64,000 nt of DNA from contig VZRN01004719.1 of NCBI GenBank assembly GCA_013397935.1, forward strand, positions 397,569 to 461,568. Reading direction: 5' to 3'. This DNA comes from Dasyornis broadbenti (taxonomy: Eukaryota; Chordata; Aves; Passeriformes; Dasyornithidae). Numbering within the stretch: the first letter of the stretch is position 1; every line of letters begins with the position of its first letter. The notes beneath the pieces are model-generated. The model saw only the letters and a program-made list of their open reading frames with translations, was not told the DNA's origin and did not search any database. This document shows, in pieces, positions 11,377 through 23,780 of this stretch. A program made the position numbers and the translations under genes.

Positions 11377-14300
11377 GTAAACAGAAAAATACTACTAACT
11401 AGAAGTTTTGGGGGTTTAATTTCAATGAAAGGTTCATGTCTACGTACATTGCATAAACCTGCAACTGGTAAACTGCTGCGGTCAAAGAACATAACAGACG
11501 TAAAATGCTTATTTGAAAGCTGTTGTTTGATAGCCCTCCCTTCCACATCGCCTACTTTGCCTCTGCCCCACAGACTAGAGGTCGTTTTTGTTAACCAGCT
11601 AGGCTGAGTGTGTAGTGCTCCGTTCTGCCTTCTGGTCACTCGATTTGAAAAAAAAAAAAACAAACAAGCTCCAGCTACCAGAGAAACTTACTGGGTAAAC
11701 ATAGGTAATTTGTATGTTAAATTTCTTTCCGTTTATTGTTATTTTGTGAGTGTTTTGTGTTTTCAGACTAGGTCAGAATTGTGAGCATAAATTTTTTTAA
11801 TTCCTTCTGTATCAGTTTTGATCACAATCTTTTCTCACAAAAATTGAGATAAAATGTTTTAAGCCATGGATAAATCAGGAGGAAATTGTGCATTGAAAAT
11901 AAGTTATTAATTAAACATGCTTCTCCTAGTTGATCACCCTGCCAGTTGCACTGGCTCCTTTTCAATACATCTTTTTATTATTGAGCCCTCTGCAGTATTT
12001 TCTTGGGAAACTGTTCAAACCACTTGCTTCTGACTCAGGTTTCCTAAGGTTTGAAAACTCTGTTCTCTTCAGAGGACACCCTTTTGGTAGTCTGCCAGCT
12101 GTATTGCCATGATTTGGAATTATTTTCTAATTTGTAACTGGATCATTACCTTTTGTTTCATCTTCTTCCCAGTCCCTCCACACTAGGCTCATAGGCAGGA
12201 AGAATAAATACCTCGTTTTAAACTTTTTTTAAAAATTGGTATTTTTCAGTAGCATTTGTTCTCAGTGGTATTCAAGAAGAACAGTGACATGCTGACTGCT
12301 TGAGTAAAGGTCGTTCTTAACAAGTCAATAGAGTAAATATTCTGGATTGATTTCATTGTTTTAATTGTTGTAACATGTGTCCTTTTAACTGTGGATAAAT
12401 GGAGAGACTGTCCTGGGTGTTCTTCCTGCCTCTCTTTCCAGGCAACTTTTTGCTTCTGGTGCAACAAAAAAACACTTTCAAGACAGAAAGCTTGTTCAAC
12501 AGTGGGATTTGAAATGGATATTTACAAAGGTCTTTGACACTGACACAGTAAGAAAAGACAGAAGTCAGCCCTGTCTTGAAGTTGCTCAATTCACCATGAT
12601 GTGCTGGGTGCAGCTCTGTATATTAGTGGGGTAGTAAGAAAAAAATCCCAACAAACCCTTAGCATCGCAGCCCATTTCTACCCTGCTCAAAAAAGGGAGA
12701 AAATACTGTATTTTGCAAATACCAGTAATCTGTTCTGTATAGATATGTTTGTCTCAGTCAAGGGTATTTTGAATTATGTATCCCACTTTTTACATACAGC
12801 TTGAAAATACCAATATCTCCATATCTTTTTTTGCTAAACTCACTTGTTTCTACTTTAATAGCTTTAACTTGCTTCACAATTTCAGCTCTCCTTTGGGAGA
12901 ATATCAACTTCTTTTGAGCAAATGAGTATAAAGAGAACTGTCTTTCTTAAATTGTTCCTCATAGTCATGGTCAGCTGTACTCAGCTGCTCAGCAAGGGGC
13001 TGCTGGAGGAAATTCTTGCATTAGCACCTTGCATTCTGTGTTTTGATTACTGTCTAGTAACAAGGTGTGTGCAAATTACAAATGTATTTGAAGGTGTTTC
13101 AGGAGTGCCCTTTTTTATGCTGCTAAAACATCTATATTGCCAAAGCATATGAAAATGCTGCTGTCAGAAAGGGGGAAATTCTGATTATTCATTCAATTAT
13201 GCCCTGGGAGTAAAAAGAGGATGCTTTTTGCATAGGTCCTTCTTTGTTCTATGTAGTTCCAATATAATTGTAGCTAATGTAAGCTTGAACAAACAAATAG
13301 TGCTTAACTATAAGGTCACAACAGAATAAGCCTTGGAACTTTGGTCCTGAACTGTAAAACAGCACTAAAATCCATAGCAGGATTTTGATCAACTCTGTTT
13401 TCAGAAAACTCTGCACCTTCACTCCTTTCATATTGCTGGGACATTAGGGGAAGTTTGGCAAACCATTGGACTTCTACAAGAGAAGTCTAATGGCATAAAT
13501 TTTCTTCTAAAAAGTGTTGGTGGTTTTCTGAAGCTAGATAGATAATGTACAATCTTACTTGTTGGTGGATTTGTTAATATTTGAATTTTGTATCCATCTT
13601 ATTTATAATAATGAGCGGTCCTTTTACTGGTGAAAATTTTATTTCTCTTTCACTGATAGAGAAAAACTCAAGTGCAGAGTCTAAGCTAGAAGATCTGATC
13701 TAAGGAGGTTTAGTGAGGTAGAGAGGAAATTTATGTGCGTATCCCTGAATTGGTCTGTGGTTTTTAGCTTACCATCCTTCGTGGCCAGAGGCCATCACAG
13801 CTGAGTGAAACAGTTTGTGCACTTCCAGCAGAAGCTGCAAGTGGCACTGTCCTGTGAAAGTAGCAGCCAAAGCATTTAGACACTTCGTTTTTCAGAACAA
13901 ATCCCCTTTTTCTTTGTCCATACTTGTGATGTGTTGCTGAATAACTGCGTTTAAGATGCAAAATTATTAAACTAGCCATCTATTTCTCTTTTCCTGTGTA
14001 TTAGGAAAAAGGCAATTCTTCAACATTAGAATTGGAGACTTTTAAAATGTTTTTGGTAAAGCCCTAAAGTTTGTGGAAGATAAGGAAATATGCTTATTGA
14101 AACTATAAATGCTGTCTTTAAGTAATTCAAAGCATTTTCCTTTTTTGCGTTTCAAAATGCTATCTAAATTGTACGTATTTGGACATGTAGTTACTCTAAT
14201 TATATTTGTACAATGTGCAAATATGATTGTTTGCACTAAACCAAGATACTCTTTTAACTTACTGAAGAAAAGACTCAAATCCAAATTTAAAAAAGTAAAT

Positions 14301-14397
14301 ACTCTAAGCACATGTTCTTACTGTGTGTAGTGTTCCTACTTGTCTGTTTCTATTCTAGCACTGAGAATTCTGAATTGCATAATTGTATCTTTAACAG
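11377..14397 (+). other. ATP9B: ATP9B intron, 3.0 kb
   Basis: This intron runs between the TM1 and TM2 exons. It holds unique AT-rich sequence with an A tract near 11648. Several short open frames on both strands (60-89 codons) lack similarity to anything I know. No repeat family was recognised. The acceptor is TTTAACAG at 14397. Confidence 0.7.
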
Positions 14398-14506
14398 GGA
14401 TTTGTTTTGGCGGTCACAGTGGTACGGGAAGCTGTTGATGAATTTCGACGTTACAAGAGAGACAAAGAAATGAACTCACAGTTATATAGCAAGCTGACAG
14501 TACGAG
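14398..14506 (+). CDS. ATP9B: ATP9B coding exon: TM2 and stalk into A domain
   Basis: This 109-nt exon codes for 36 residues plus the first base of a glycine codon. The peptide GFVLAVTVVREAVDEFRRYK completes TM2 and its cytosolic extension, and RDKEMNSQLYSKLTVR leads into the actuator domain. The REA.DE.RR.KRDKE pattern is the P4-ATPase sequence that follows TM2. The donor is GTTAGC, which departs from the usual GTRAGT at position +3, so it is predicted to be weak. The frame joins exactly to the next exon: G plus GT gives glycine. Confidence 0.96.
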
Positions 14507-17500
14507 GTTAGCAAAACAATTTGTATAAATCCTGAAAATACTTCATCTTATATATATATTTGCAGGCTTTCAGTTCAAAGAAATAACTAGTAGTTTCAAG
14601 CTATAATACTCAGAATGAAACTGATATTGAACTAAATAAAGCATGTGATTTCCCTTAGAGAAATATGATTGTTAAACTCGGCCCATTTAAGAAGTTTTAT
14701 AACTGTTTGGTTGGTTGTCAAAGGAAGGTGTATGTATATAACTGTATATATTTTTTAAGAATTCTGCTGTTTAGTTCTTACTGCAAAGTGCAGTTCACCT
14801 CTGAAATTGGTGCTGAACAGTAACTCAGCAACATTGTCAACTGTGTATATAGGAAATAAGGGAGCAGTAAATAATTAAACTAATTAAAATTCTCTAGAGC
14901 CTTTCAGATTTCGTGGATATATTTGTGCTTAAGAAAAGGAAGGTGTATTGAGAGTCAGCTTCAGTATCAAAAATATTAATTTGAATTTTTGCATGTAATT
15001 TTAAAATGATTTGATCATGCAATATCAGTAACAGCCAGTTTTCTTTAATGAAAAGAGAAATCAGTTATGACATTTTTTTGGACTCAAAACCTTTGCCAGG
15101 TTTTCATGAAGACTTTTAAGGAAGTAAAGCATTTCAGATGTGAAGTGGCAATTAAATTTGGTAGGATATTGTAAATTTTAAACATGGGCATAAGAGAGAA
15201 CTATGCATTGCTCTTCATTTTTATATACTTAGCATGTTTTACTGTTAGATTCAGAACAGTGCCACATAGAAAGGTGCCAAAAAATAATGAATAACATATT
15301 ATCAAATCTAATTAATTACCTTACAACATGGCCTTGCTATTACCATCAAAAGTTTTTTTTCTCTGTTAAGGATTTTCCTTGGCATAAAAGTTTTAAAAGT
15401 GGGAAGTTAAGGAATGTGAGGTTGCATCTCAAGCAGTTAGAGTATATGGCAGATGTTGTGCCAAATGTAAACGCCTTTTACTTCTTCCCAACACACATTT
15501 CAGTGCACTTTTTAGTATATTTTGATGAATATTTTCTGAAAGCCAATAGGATGAGTAACACCACCAGATCTTGGAACCTTGATCAGAAACTAAACTCTTG
15601 GAGTTTAGACTCTCTTAGTCTGGATAATATTCTCTCCAGAAAAAAATGGATTAAAAGCTTGTAATGTAACACAAGTATGTTTTGTATGTTCCCATTTTTT
15701 GAAGTAATTGGAAGGTAAACAAGCAGTCAACAGTCTCACTAGTGATGGCATAATCTAGCAGCTGAGAGGCATTCATGCTGCTTCCTTGCAGTATGGAGAT
15801 TTGTTTTCTGGAGTTTCCATACTGAAGGAAGCAACTGTCGGGAATAGTCTCATGTTCTTCCTTTCCTTGTAAGTCTGAAATAGTGTTATTAACATTTACA
15901 TGTACCACTGTTGAAATTTGCAAAGGGCATAGCTATCATCTGTTTAACACAAGGGGTTGCACTATTGGCCCTCAGGTCTTTACAGTTATTAATATAGTCT
16001 GTTAGGAAATGGACTCTTAATGGCTTTTGTTTCAAAGCTGTAATTTAAACTGCTAGTTGGCCTGTTCATTTTTCTAGATTTGTTATGGTAGGCCACTGAA
16101 TACTCACCTTTGAAATAGGTAGTACAATCCTACCCTATTCAACAATAGTGTTAGTAATCTGAAATTCTTAATTCAGGAAGCACATGTATCAGTTTATAGT
16201 TACCTTTGTGATATAAATGTCAAGACTGACATTTGCTCTTTTAAGAGCAAAGTTTGGTCCCTTTTGCATTTTTTTTTTAGCTTATGTTTAGAGTTAATAG
16301 GCATTTAACCCTCATTTTAGTAGAAGTTTTGGAATCGCAATTTCCTCTTTCCCAGCTGATGAAATATTTTGTGAGGTTATAGGTATTTTGAAAATACTTC
16401 ATTTTGTGACTTCTCCTAGAAATAAGTAAGTTGTCAATGAAAATTGGATTTGGTCAGCTTAAGATGACTGTTTTCTAGAGACAGACTAGAGATTTAGAAA
16501 TAGTGTACAGTGGTGTATAGGTAAAGCGCAGGAGTTATATCAGAAACTGACACATAGAGAACAGTGACCTATTAAAAAGAAGCTTTAAAAATGCCCTTTT
16601 TTTAAAAGAAGGGGTATCAGATTTTACCTACAAGTGTGTTTGTCTATTTTGACTTTCAGATTTTGGTGTCAGTGCCATCATGAATTCCTTGACTTTTTTT
16701 CTGTTTTGTGTGTTTTTCGAAGACTGATACTCTACAGAAACAAAGATTCAAGAACTCTGCTTACAATGAACTCTGAATCCCACGTTGACAATTACGTGTG
16801 ATCATTGAATCTTTTGAGTTTTGACCAATTTTAGGAGTGAAAACATTATTGCAGTCACCACTCAAAATCGTTGTACTACATGTTGCCACAAACCCATATA
16901 TAAAATCATGAGTAGTGATAAATTTCACTTTTTTCCTAATGTAGGGTTCTTCCATAATGAAGTATTCTGAAACTGAGAGATCTAATTTTGATACAAAAAA
17001 AACAGGACTTCTTCCTGTGATAAAATTAGACCAAAATTTTTTACATGTTTGAGAAGGATGTATGGTTTATCTAATTTTTCTTTATAAATTATAAAGTCAA
17101 GTAATGTGCTTCCATATACTATTTTTAATTATAACTTTCAATATAATTACCTAATTTTTAATATTGTCAGTATACTTCAAGTGGAAAAATTTGGTTAGGC
17201 TTATTATACTAAAGTACAGGCTAATGGTTTGGAGAAAGAAGGCTTTGTTACTTGTGAATGAACAAACTTGATTTTGATTTAACTAAAAGCCTGAAAATTG
17301 ATGCCGCTCTTAAGAGTCGCTTTCAGAGTGGAACTGCACTTTATACTGCTCTAGCATCTTTTTTTTTCCCTACTGATTTTGACTTGTGCTTGTTTTAGTC
17401 TTTTATTTGAAATATTTTTTTTTCCATCTCAAAGGTAGAGAAACTGACATAGAGATGTTAAGCCGGTTGCCCATGCTCAGATTGGACAATAGGACAACTT

Positions 17501-20500
17501 AAATTTAACAGGGTTCAGTGTTCAGTTTTGGTTGATAAAAATTAAAATTTAATGAAAATCATTTCTAGTTAGTTGTTTTCCAGATTATGTGTTTACAAAA
17601 GGAAAATAGACATTTGTTGCAATAGAAGTTAGTGGGATCCAAATTGTGATTAATTACTTCCATAAAGATAGTGTGGGCAGGCTGATTTTTAAACTAATTT
17701 TTTTTATATACAGTGTTGCAGTAGATTAAAATTGGGAAGTCTGTGACTGCTTAACTCTCTGTTGGAGTCTTCCTTAGTATTGGGAAATCCTAAGCATCTG
17801 AAACATGTGAATGCTGTCTTATGACTTGCATGTTGTTAGTGTAAGAACCACCAGATTTTAAAGATAAGGGTATTCACACTCTTGAAGACTTAGAATTTCT
17901 TTTTCATAATTCAAAAACTTGAATATATATTTATTGTAATCAGTAAGTCTTAGCTTTTCTTTACAATAATGAGCTGTTCAGAGCAGGAAGTCAAGGGAGA
18001 ATGAGACATCTCTTTTAGGTGTTGCTTATTTGTAGTTGGGCATCAATTGGCCAGATTAACATCCATAGGCTAATTCTGATGCATGAGATACCCAGATAGG
18101 CAGTTCCCTATTTGTCATGTAACATGGAAAAGCTCAGTCACCCCTTGGTGAATTTGCAATGTGTAACTGCACTTTTCGAGTTGGTGAACCTGCTAAACAT
18201 GAAGTTTGAATTATTTCTACTTTTTCAATGCTTCATGGTAAGTGATGAAACATGCAAATCAGTAAATGCATTGAATTTTTTTAGTGAGCAAGTCAATTAA
18301 GTCTACTCATCTCATGCCTGTCATGTGAGTCTTTTCCCTTGTTTGCTTGATTATGGTACTGAATATATTAAGTTGTTCAGTGTGTGAGGCATTCTGCTGC
18401 CTTAATCTTGTTGAGATGTTTGCTGCAAAATCTACTTTGCTGCATATGAAAGCCTGCAGATCCTTAACAGACAGTTTTCAGTCAACATTCAAGTTTAAGC
18501 TGGAAGGAAGAATTGAAATTATCTGGCTGTTGAAGATTCTGTCAATGTAATTGCACTTTTCTGTTTCAGAACAGTTCATCTGCATATCCTTTTGTAGAGC
18601 AGAAAACTGCAATGGAAAAATAAAATTAGACCTGTGCATACAGGTTTGGGAGGACTTCTGGTTTTCTTATTTAAGGGACCATTATGCATTTGACACAGTT
18701 TCTTGTTTCGTGCGCTTAGGTATCACCAGTTAAGTGCCTAAGCAGTCTTTGGACTGCTATTCTGCAGCAAAACCACCTCAAGTTTATAAACAGGGCGTTA
18801 TCTATTTCATTAGCCTGTGAAAAGTCAACTGGATAATAAAACTGTAAAGCAATTAACTCTTTTTTTCTTCCTTTTCATTCTTAAGATACAAGTCCTGAAC
18901 CTTTCCTAGTTAGGTTTATCTGTGCAGTGTTACTGAAGTTTCCAAGAGATAAAAGATCAAGAAGAAAATAACTCACTATAACAGTCACAACTACAAGTGG
19001 CAGAAGAGGCCTGCATCTGTTACTTTATCTCATAATTTGTAACATGTTGCAGAACTCTGACTTTTCAACCTGCAAAGCAAAAGAAAAATTGAATGTCAGG
19101 AAAGATAAGTTTAATGAATAATTCTATCCAGGCTTCAAATGTGAAAGACTTAGGTCTTGGCTGTATCCTTAAAGGCTATTGAGGAGTTTAATGAAGTTGA
19201 AAACATAGATTTAAAACTACATGAAATAAAGAAAATATCAATAACCAGTAACTGCTATACAAGAGGAAAAATTGAGAAAGCTGGTGTGATTTGTGTAGCT
19301 AGTGCTGCAGTGATTTGAATTTTTTTTTTGGTTAGAATTTCAGCTCTTCAAGACCAACTTGTCCTTCTGCTTTGAAAAGCCACTGCATTAAGAAACCACA
19401 TTATATCTGAATCTAGAGGTTTAACATTAGGTCTTTACTGCTTGCAACATTTCAGACCTACTGATGACTTTATTCCTGGTAGTCAGACCATTTGGAACAG
19501 ACAAGTTTTTAAAAAATTGTATAAATTTTATCTGATTAGGGAAGCAGTATAAAGAACAGAATCAGAACTTGAAATCTTAATGTAAGAAAGAATTTAAAAT
19601 AGAGGCCAGAAGAGAGGAAAAATCAAGGGAAGTGTCATTCCACATTTTTGCGGCATTGATGAGATTGGATAAGAAGAATTTCACCCAAGAGGAGACAGGA
19701 CACATAGCAGAGAAGCTAGGAAGCTTTTTTGTAGTTTTACCACTGGTAGTTAAAGACTAACTTGACTTCACTATGTAAGATGGAGTTGGAAAGAACAACC
19801 TATGGAGAGCACTTGCACTGAAAGATCAGCATCCTCACCTTGGACTCGCTGTAGCTTTAAGCTTTCCCTGACTGCCTGCCTGCTCTCCTCCAACACCCCA
19901 TTATGTTATGTGTACTCTAATTATGCTGATGATATGGGCTGATAGATACCAGAAAAAGCTTTCATATAGTCTATACTGTTGTCAGTCAAGAGTTTTGTAT
20001 TTAGGGGTTAGAGACAAGCACTATTACTAACTCCACAAACAGTACTTCAGACAGTATTCAAGGTACCATGGGAAAGATGTAATAGCAACTTAAAAATAAT
20101 TTGAAAGTGCTGTTTTCAGAAGTGTCTGTTCTTTCGTGAACGGCACTCAGGTGGTGGAGACACTTTTTAATAAAAAGAAGCATAGTTTATACCCACATTT
20201 TGTTTACTTCATTTCTTAATTTTTTGTGTGAAGTACTTGTTAGCACATATGAGATATTTATTAGTTTTCAAATCATTGCAGTTCTTTTAAACTGGCTTTA
20301 TCTCAGGAGTGTAATGACTTACTACAGACACATTTCAGTGTTCCAGTTCTGTGTAATTTTATACATTGCTTTAGGCGAAAGCCTTGCGCCTTGGTGGACC
20401 ATAAAGTCTGGATGCGCAGCCACTTCTGACAGCTTTGGACTTTTTATTGGTAATTACACAGATGGTGAAGTGTGTTTTGCTACAGAGATGTTTTTAGAGA

Positions 20501-23283
20501 AAAAAAAGTTTGCAAAAATAATTTATGCAGTGAATAACATTCGGTGTCTTTTTTTCTAAATGCATCTTCACTAAGATGTAGTATTGCATTATTTTAATGT
20601 TCTCTGAAATGGTATCTAATGAGTCTCATTTTTGCTAGCCTAAAAGAAAGTGTTATATGTTGACTTTTCAGAATTTTAAGCCACTTTTTTAATTACTGCC
20701 ACATTTTACTGTTTAGTTTTTAATGTAATATATCTTGCCATTCAGATTTATTGTCTAATTGTCCTATATGTCACAGGCCTTTTCCTTATGTGTGAGGACG
20801 TACACGATGCTCTAAAAAGACATGTTAGTGTCTAATAAAGGAGTATTCTGTTCTGTTATACTAAGCCACTTAGAAAACAGTCTGATAAGGAAACTTTTAA
20901 GTTCATTATGTGAAATTCCTGGTGTTGCTAGATTAAGTACAAACAAAGGTGCAGTGTGAGTTCCTGTTGGTGTACTTGACACAAAAAGACTTTGCTTTGT
21001 GTCTGCCCTACATCATGTTGAACATGAACATTCTACGTTCTCTTGTCCTCTCAGGTTAGTGTCTTTTGATTTTTACAGTAGGTGCAGGTAGGGCCTGACT
21101 GTGGAAAATCTGACTGTTTAATCTGATAAAATTGCTAGTAGTTGCATTTGATAAGTACCTCTGAATAGTTTTGCCCATACATGACTGTATAGGTGGTGTA
21201 GATCTGAGACCTGACATAGCTCATACTAGAATTTTTGTGGCTGTTATTGCTATAATAAGGTGATTAACTGATAAACTGATGACAATTGTCAGCAGAAGAA
21301 TGGAAAACAATGTAGGAAATGCTATCCTTTCTGTAAAGCCAACAGACTTGGAAAGCAAAGTAACATTACAATGTTTCTTCTGGTATATACTATTCACTTG
21401 TGGTCAAATCTTGGGAATTTTTAAGCAGGAGCAGGCAAAATATGTTGACTTTATGTCAGACTGTTCTTGTAGTGGTTGAGCTTTAGTATTAATTACTTTA
21501 ACTTAAAAGAAATTAAAAGTTTTTGATACATTGACACTAATTTAATTTCCATAGGTATCTCAAAATTCTTGTAGAGAATTGCTGATGTTCTTGCTACAGC
21601 TTTTTATATCTTCTGCAGTCTTCTACTACTTCCTCTACCCTCACATATTTATCTGTTGAAGATAGAATTTGTCTTATATTTGACAGCAGAGGAGGGAAAG
21701 TGTTTCTGGCAACTGGAAAATGGAACTAGTGTGAAAGGTCATTATCAATAGCAAAGTCTGGCTTTCAGAAGTAACTTTGCAGACAGACCTAACAAAAATT
21801 GTAATTGTCCTTACACTGTACATTTTAGAAGTGCTATTGTAATGGAAAATGTATTAAATATTAGCTATATATCATAAGAATAGATCTATTATTGACTGAA
21901 TTGGACATAAAGCAGCTATTGCTTTTGCATGAAATTTTATAGAGCAAGCATTCAAAATAATTACTCATAATGTGAATCTTACTGCCTTTCATCAAGTGTA
22001 ACTATAAGTATAAGGAATTTTGATATCTCTTTACTGAGAGTTGTAGTGAGAAGGTCTCATGGTTTTGCATCCTACCCTAGTTTTTTTTTGCTATACTTAG
22101 TATAACTGAGATGTGACTGTGCATTGATAAATCTGCTACTCAGTGGTTTTGATTAAACTTCAAACTGTTTCCTGCACATTCTATGCTTTTGTGTGTCTTC
22201 TGGTCTAATTCATTCCACCTGTCATTTAGACCTCTACCACCTTGCCATGTTTTGACATACTTGCCATCTTATACCTGCTGACCAGATACCTGCTGCTTGG
22301 AATCATGATAGTATTTCTGTTGAGGAAAGATCATACTTGTGGGGGTTGTGTTTCACCTCAGCAGGCTATTTAAATATGTCTGTTTATATCCTCAGGGGTT
22401 TTTGGGTTTTGGTTGTTTTTAACTCAGGGAAGCAACTTTATTCTGGAGTTGTAGCAGGGACCTGGGACTAGAATGGAATTCTAATGAGATCAACAATAGC
22501 GTATTTTGGGTAGTAGCTTAATATCTCGTCTCAGTTTTTCAGTCCATCAAATAAGAATGTTAAAACTTAACAGTCTTACAAATGTTAATACCCTACAGAA
22601 TGTATGGAAATTAAATTGGAAAATGTGCTGTTTATATATTTGAGTGAGTTGTTCACAGCCATTACTGAATGGGCAGCTTTGGAGAATGAAAAACTTCTAT
22701 TTCAGCTTTTGATATTTTGCTTTCCTAGAATTAAAGTTTTAGGCATTTTTTTGACTTCAGAGAGATTTACCTCTTTTCTACTATAATTGCCAATCATGTC
22801 ATACAATGCCAATTACATCAGGAACTTCAGTGGTCAGGTGAAGTCACCTGGTAGTAACTGGGCTGTGAATAACAACTCATGCGTGTGAGAATGCTCCATG
22901 CCTATAAACCTAACAATTCTTGTCTTGTCAGACACAAAAGTGCTGTTTAGTAAATGTGAAAGACTCCTTTTCCCAATTTTATAATTCTATTACTGATACT
23001 GTAGATCAGACTTGAGGCATCTCCCATATGTATTGTTTCCTCTAATACTTCTACAATAGCTAACTGGTTACAAAACTGGATTTTTTTTTTTTTAACCACG
23101 GAGTTAATTCAAACAGATGAAATCTGTTTATCAATGTGTTCAGCAAAGATCTGTTTTGTATAAATTGTAACATTTTCGCTAAGCAGTAGCATCTATAAAT
23201 AGCACTTGTATTCTGGGATTTATATTCTTGTTATTCTTTATTAATGTCTGTTTATGTTGATTATGTTTCTTTTTTTTTTTAAG
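14507..23283 (+). other. ATP9B: ATP9B intron, 8.8 kb
   Basis: This is long, mainly unique AT-rich sequence. It includes a near-perfect hairpin at 15780-15832. Two longer non-exonic open frames, at 15287-15664 (125 codons) and 20200-20559 (119 codons), have compositions typical of translated AT-rich intron and no recognisable domain. I saw no CR1 or SINE. The intron ends in a strong run of about 12 T followed by AAG at 23283. Confidence 0.65.
15780..15832. repeat. Near-perfect 17-bp hairpin (inverted repeat)
   Basis: The arm GCTTCCTTGCAGTATGGA (15780-15797) pairs with TCCATACTGAAGGAAGC (15816-15832) along 17 base pairs, with one bulged G and an 18-base loop. Symmetry stops at the arm ends. 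The size fits a small structured RNA or a decayed palindromic element. I cannot assign it to a known family. Confidence 0.65.
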
Positions 23284-23342
23284 GTAAAGTGCAAGTTAAG
23301 AGTTCAGACATACAAGTTGGAGACCTCATCATAGTGGAAAAG
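23284..23342 (+). CDS. ATP9B: ATP9B coding exon: start of actuator domain core
   Basis: This short 59-nt exon has two bases completing a glycine codon, then 19 codons for KVQVKSSDIQVGDLIIVEK. This is the conserved P4-ATPase A-domain strand pair (V.S.DI.VGD.I.VEK), matching ATP9 proteins almost residue for residue as I recall them. The acceptor has a long T tract. The donor is GTTGAT after AAG, a weak match to consensus. The exon ends on a codon boundary and connects to NQRIPSD in the next one. Confidence 0.96.
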
Positions 23343-23705
23343 GTTGATACTTTTAAAATATATTTTAGAGACTAAAGATTATTAACATGCTAATTATCTT
23401 CTGAAGAAAAGTGTATCAAGGTACTTATCTGTGAAGTCCTAACTAGCTAGTATTTTAATTTAAGTCCTATTTGAGAATCTTCAAGGAAGTCCATTTTAGA
23501 ATTAATTCTATTTTAATTGAATGTATATATTTATATTTTATGAATAGGTATATGCTTAAATCAGTCTTGTGAAGGGAATACAATTACTGAATTCAATTCC
23601 CTGACGTGCTGTGCTGAATGTTTTAAGCTGTCTCATTACCAATACCTTTCTTCTGATGGTTGACTTAGTGTTTTTCTGTCTGAAACTTTCAAGGATAAGC
23701 TTTAT

Positions 23706-23780
23706 TTATATGTGTGTATGTATATATTTGTATTATCCAAATATAATATGTATCTAACTAAATATATATTTAAATAATAA
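23706..23780. repeat. TA/TG-rich low-complexity patch
   Basis: Interrupted TGTGTATG and TATATAT words run on into AT-rich sequence. No clean repeat unit persists. Confidence 0.5.

Noticed and set aside
15287..15664. 125-codon open frame on the + strand inside an intron
   Set aside because: The translation is rich in residues expected from AT-rich noncoding DNA, shows no known motif, has no supporting splice or start context, and is not part of the ATP9B frame.
20200..20559. 119-codon open frame on the + strand with hydrophobic stretches
   Set aside because: Hydrophobic runs arise from T-rich codons. No family resemblance is visible and nothing suggests a second gene in the intron.
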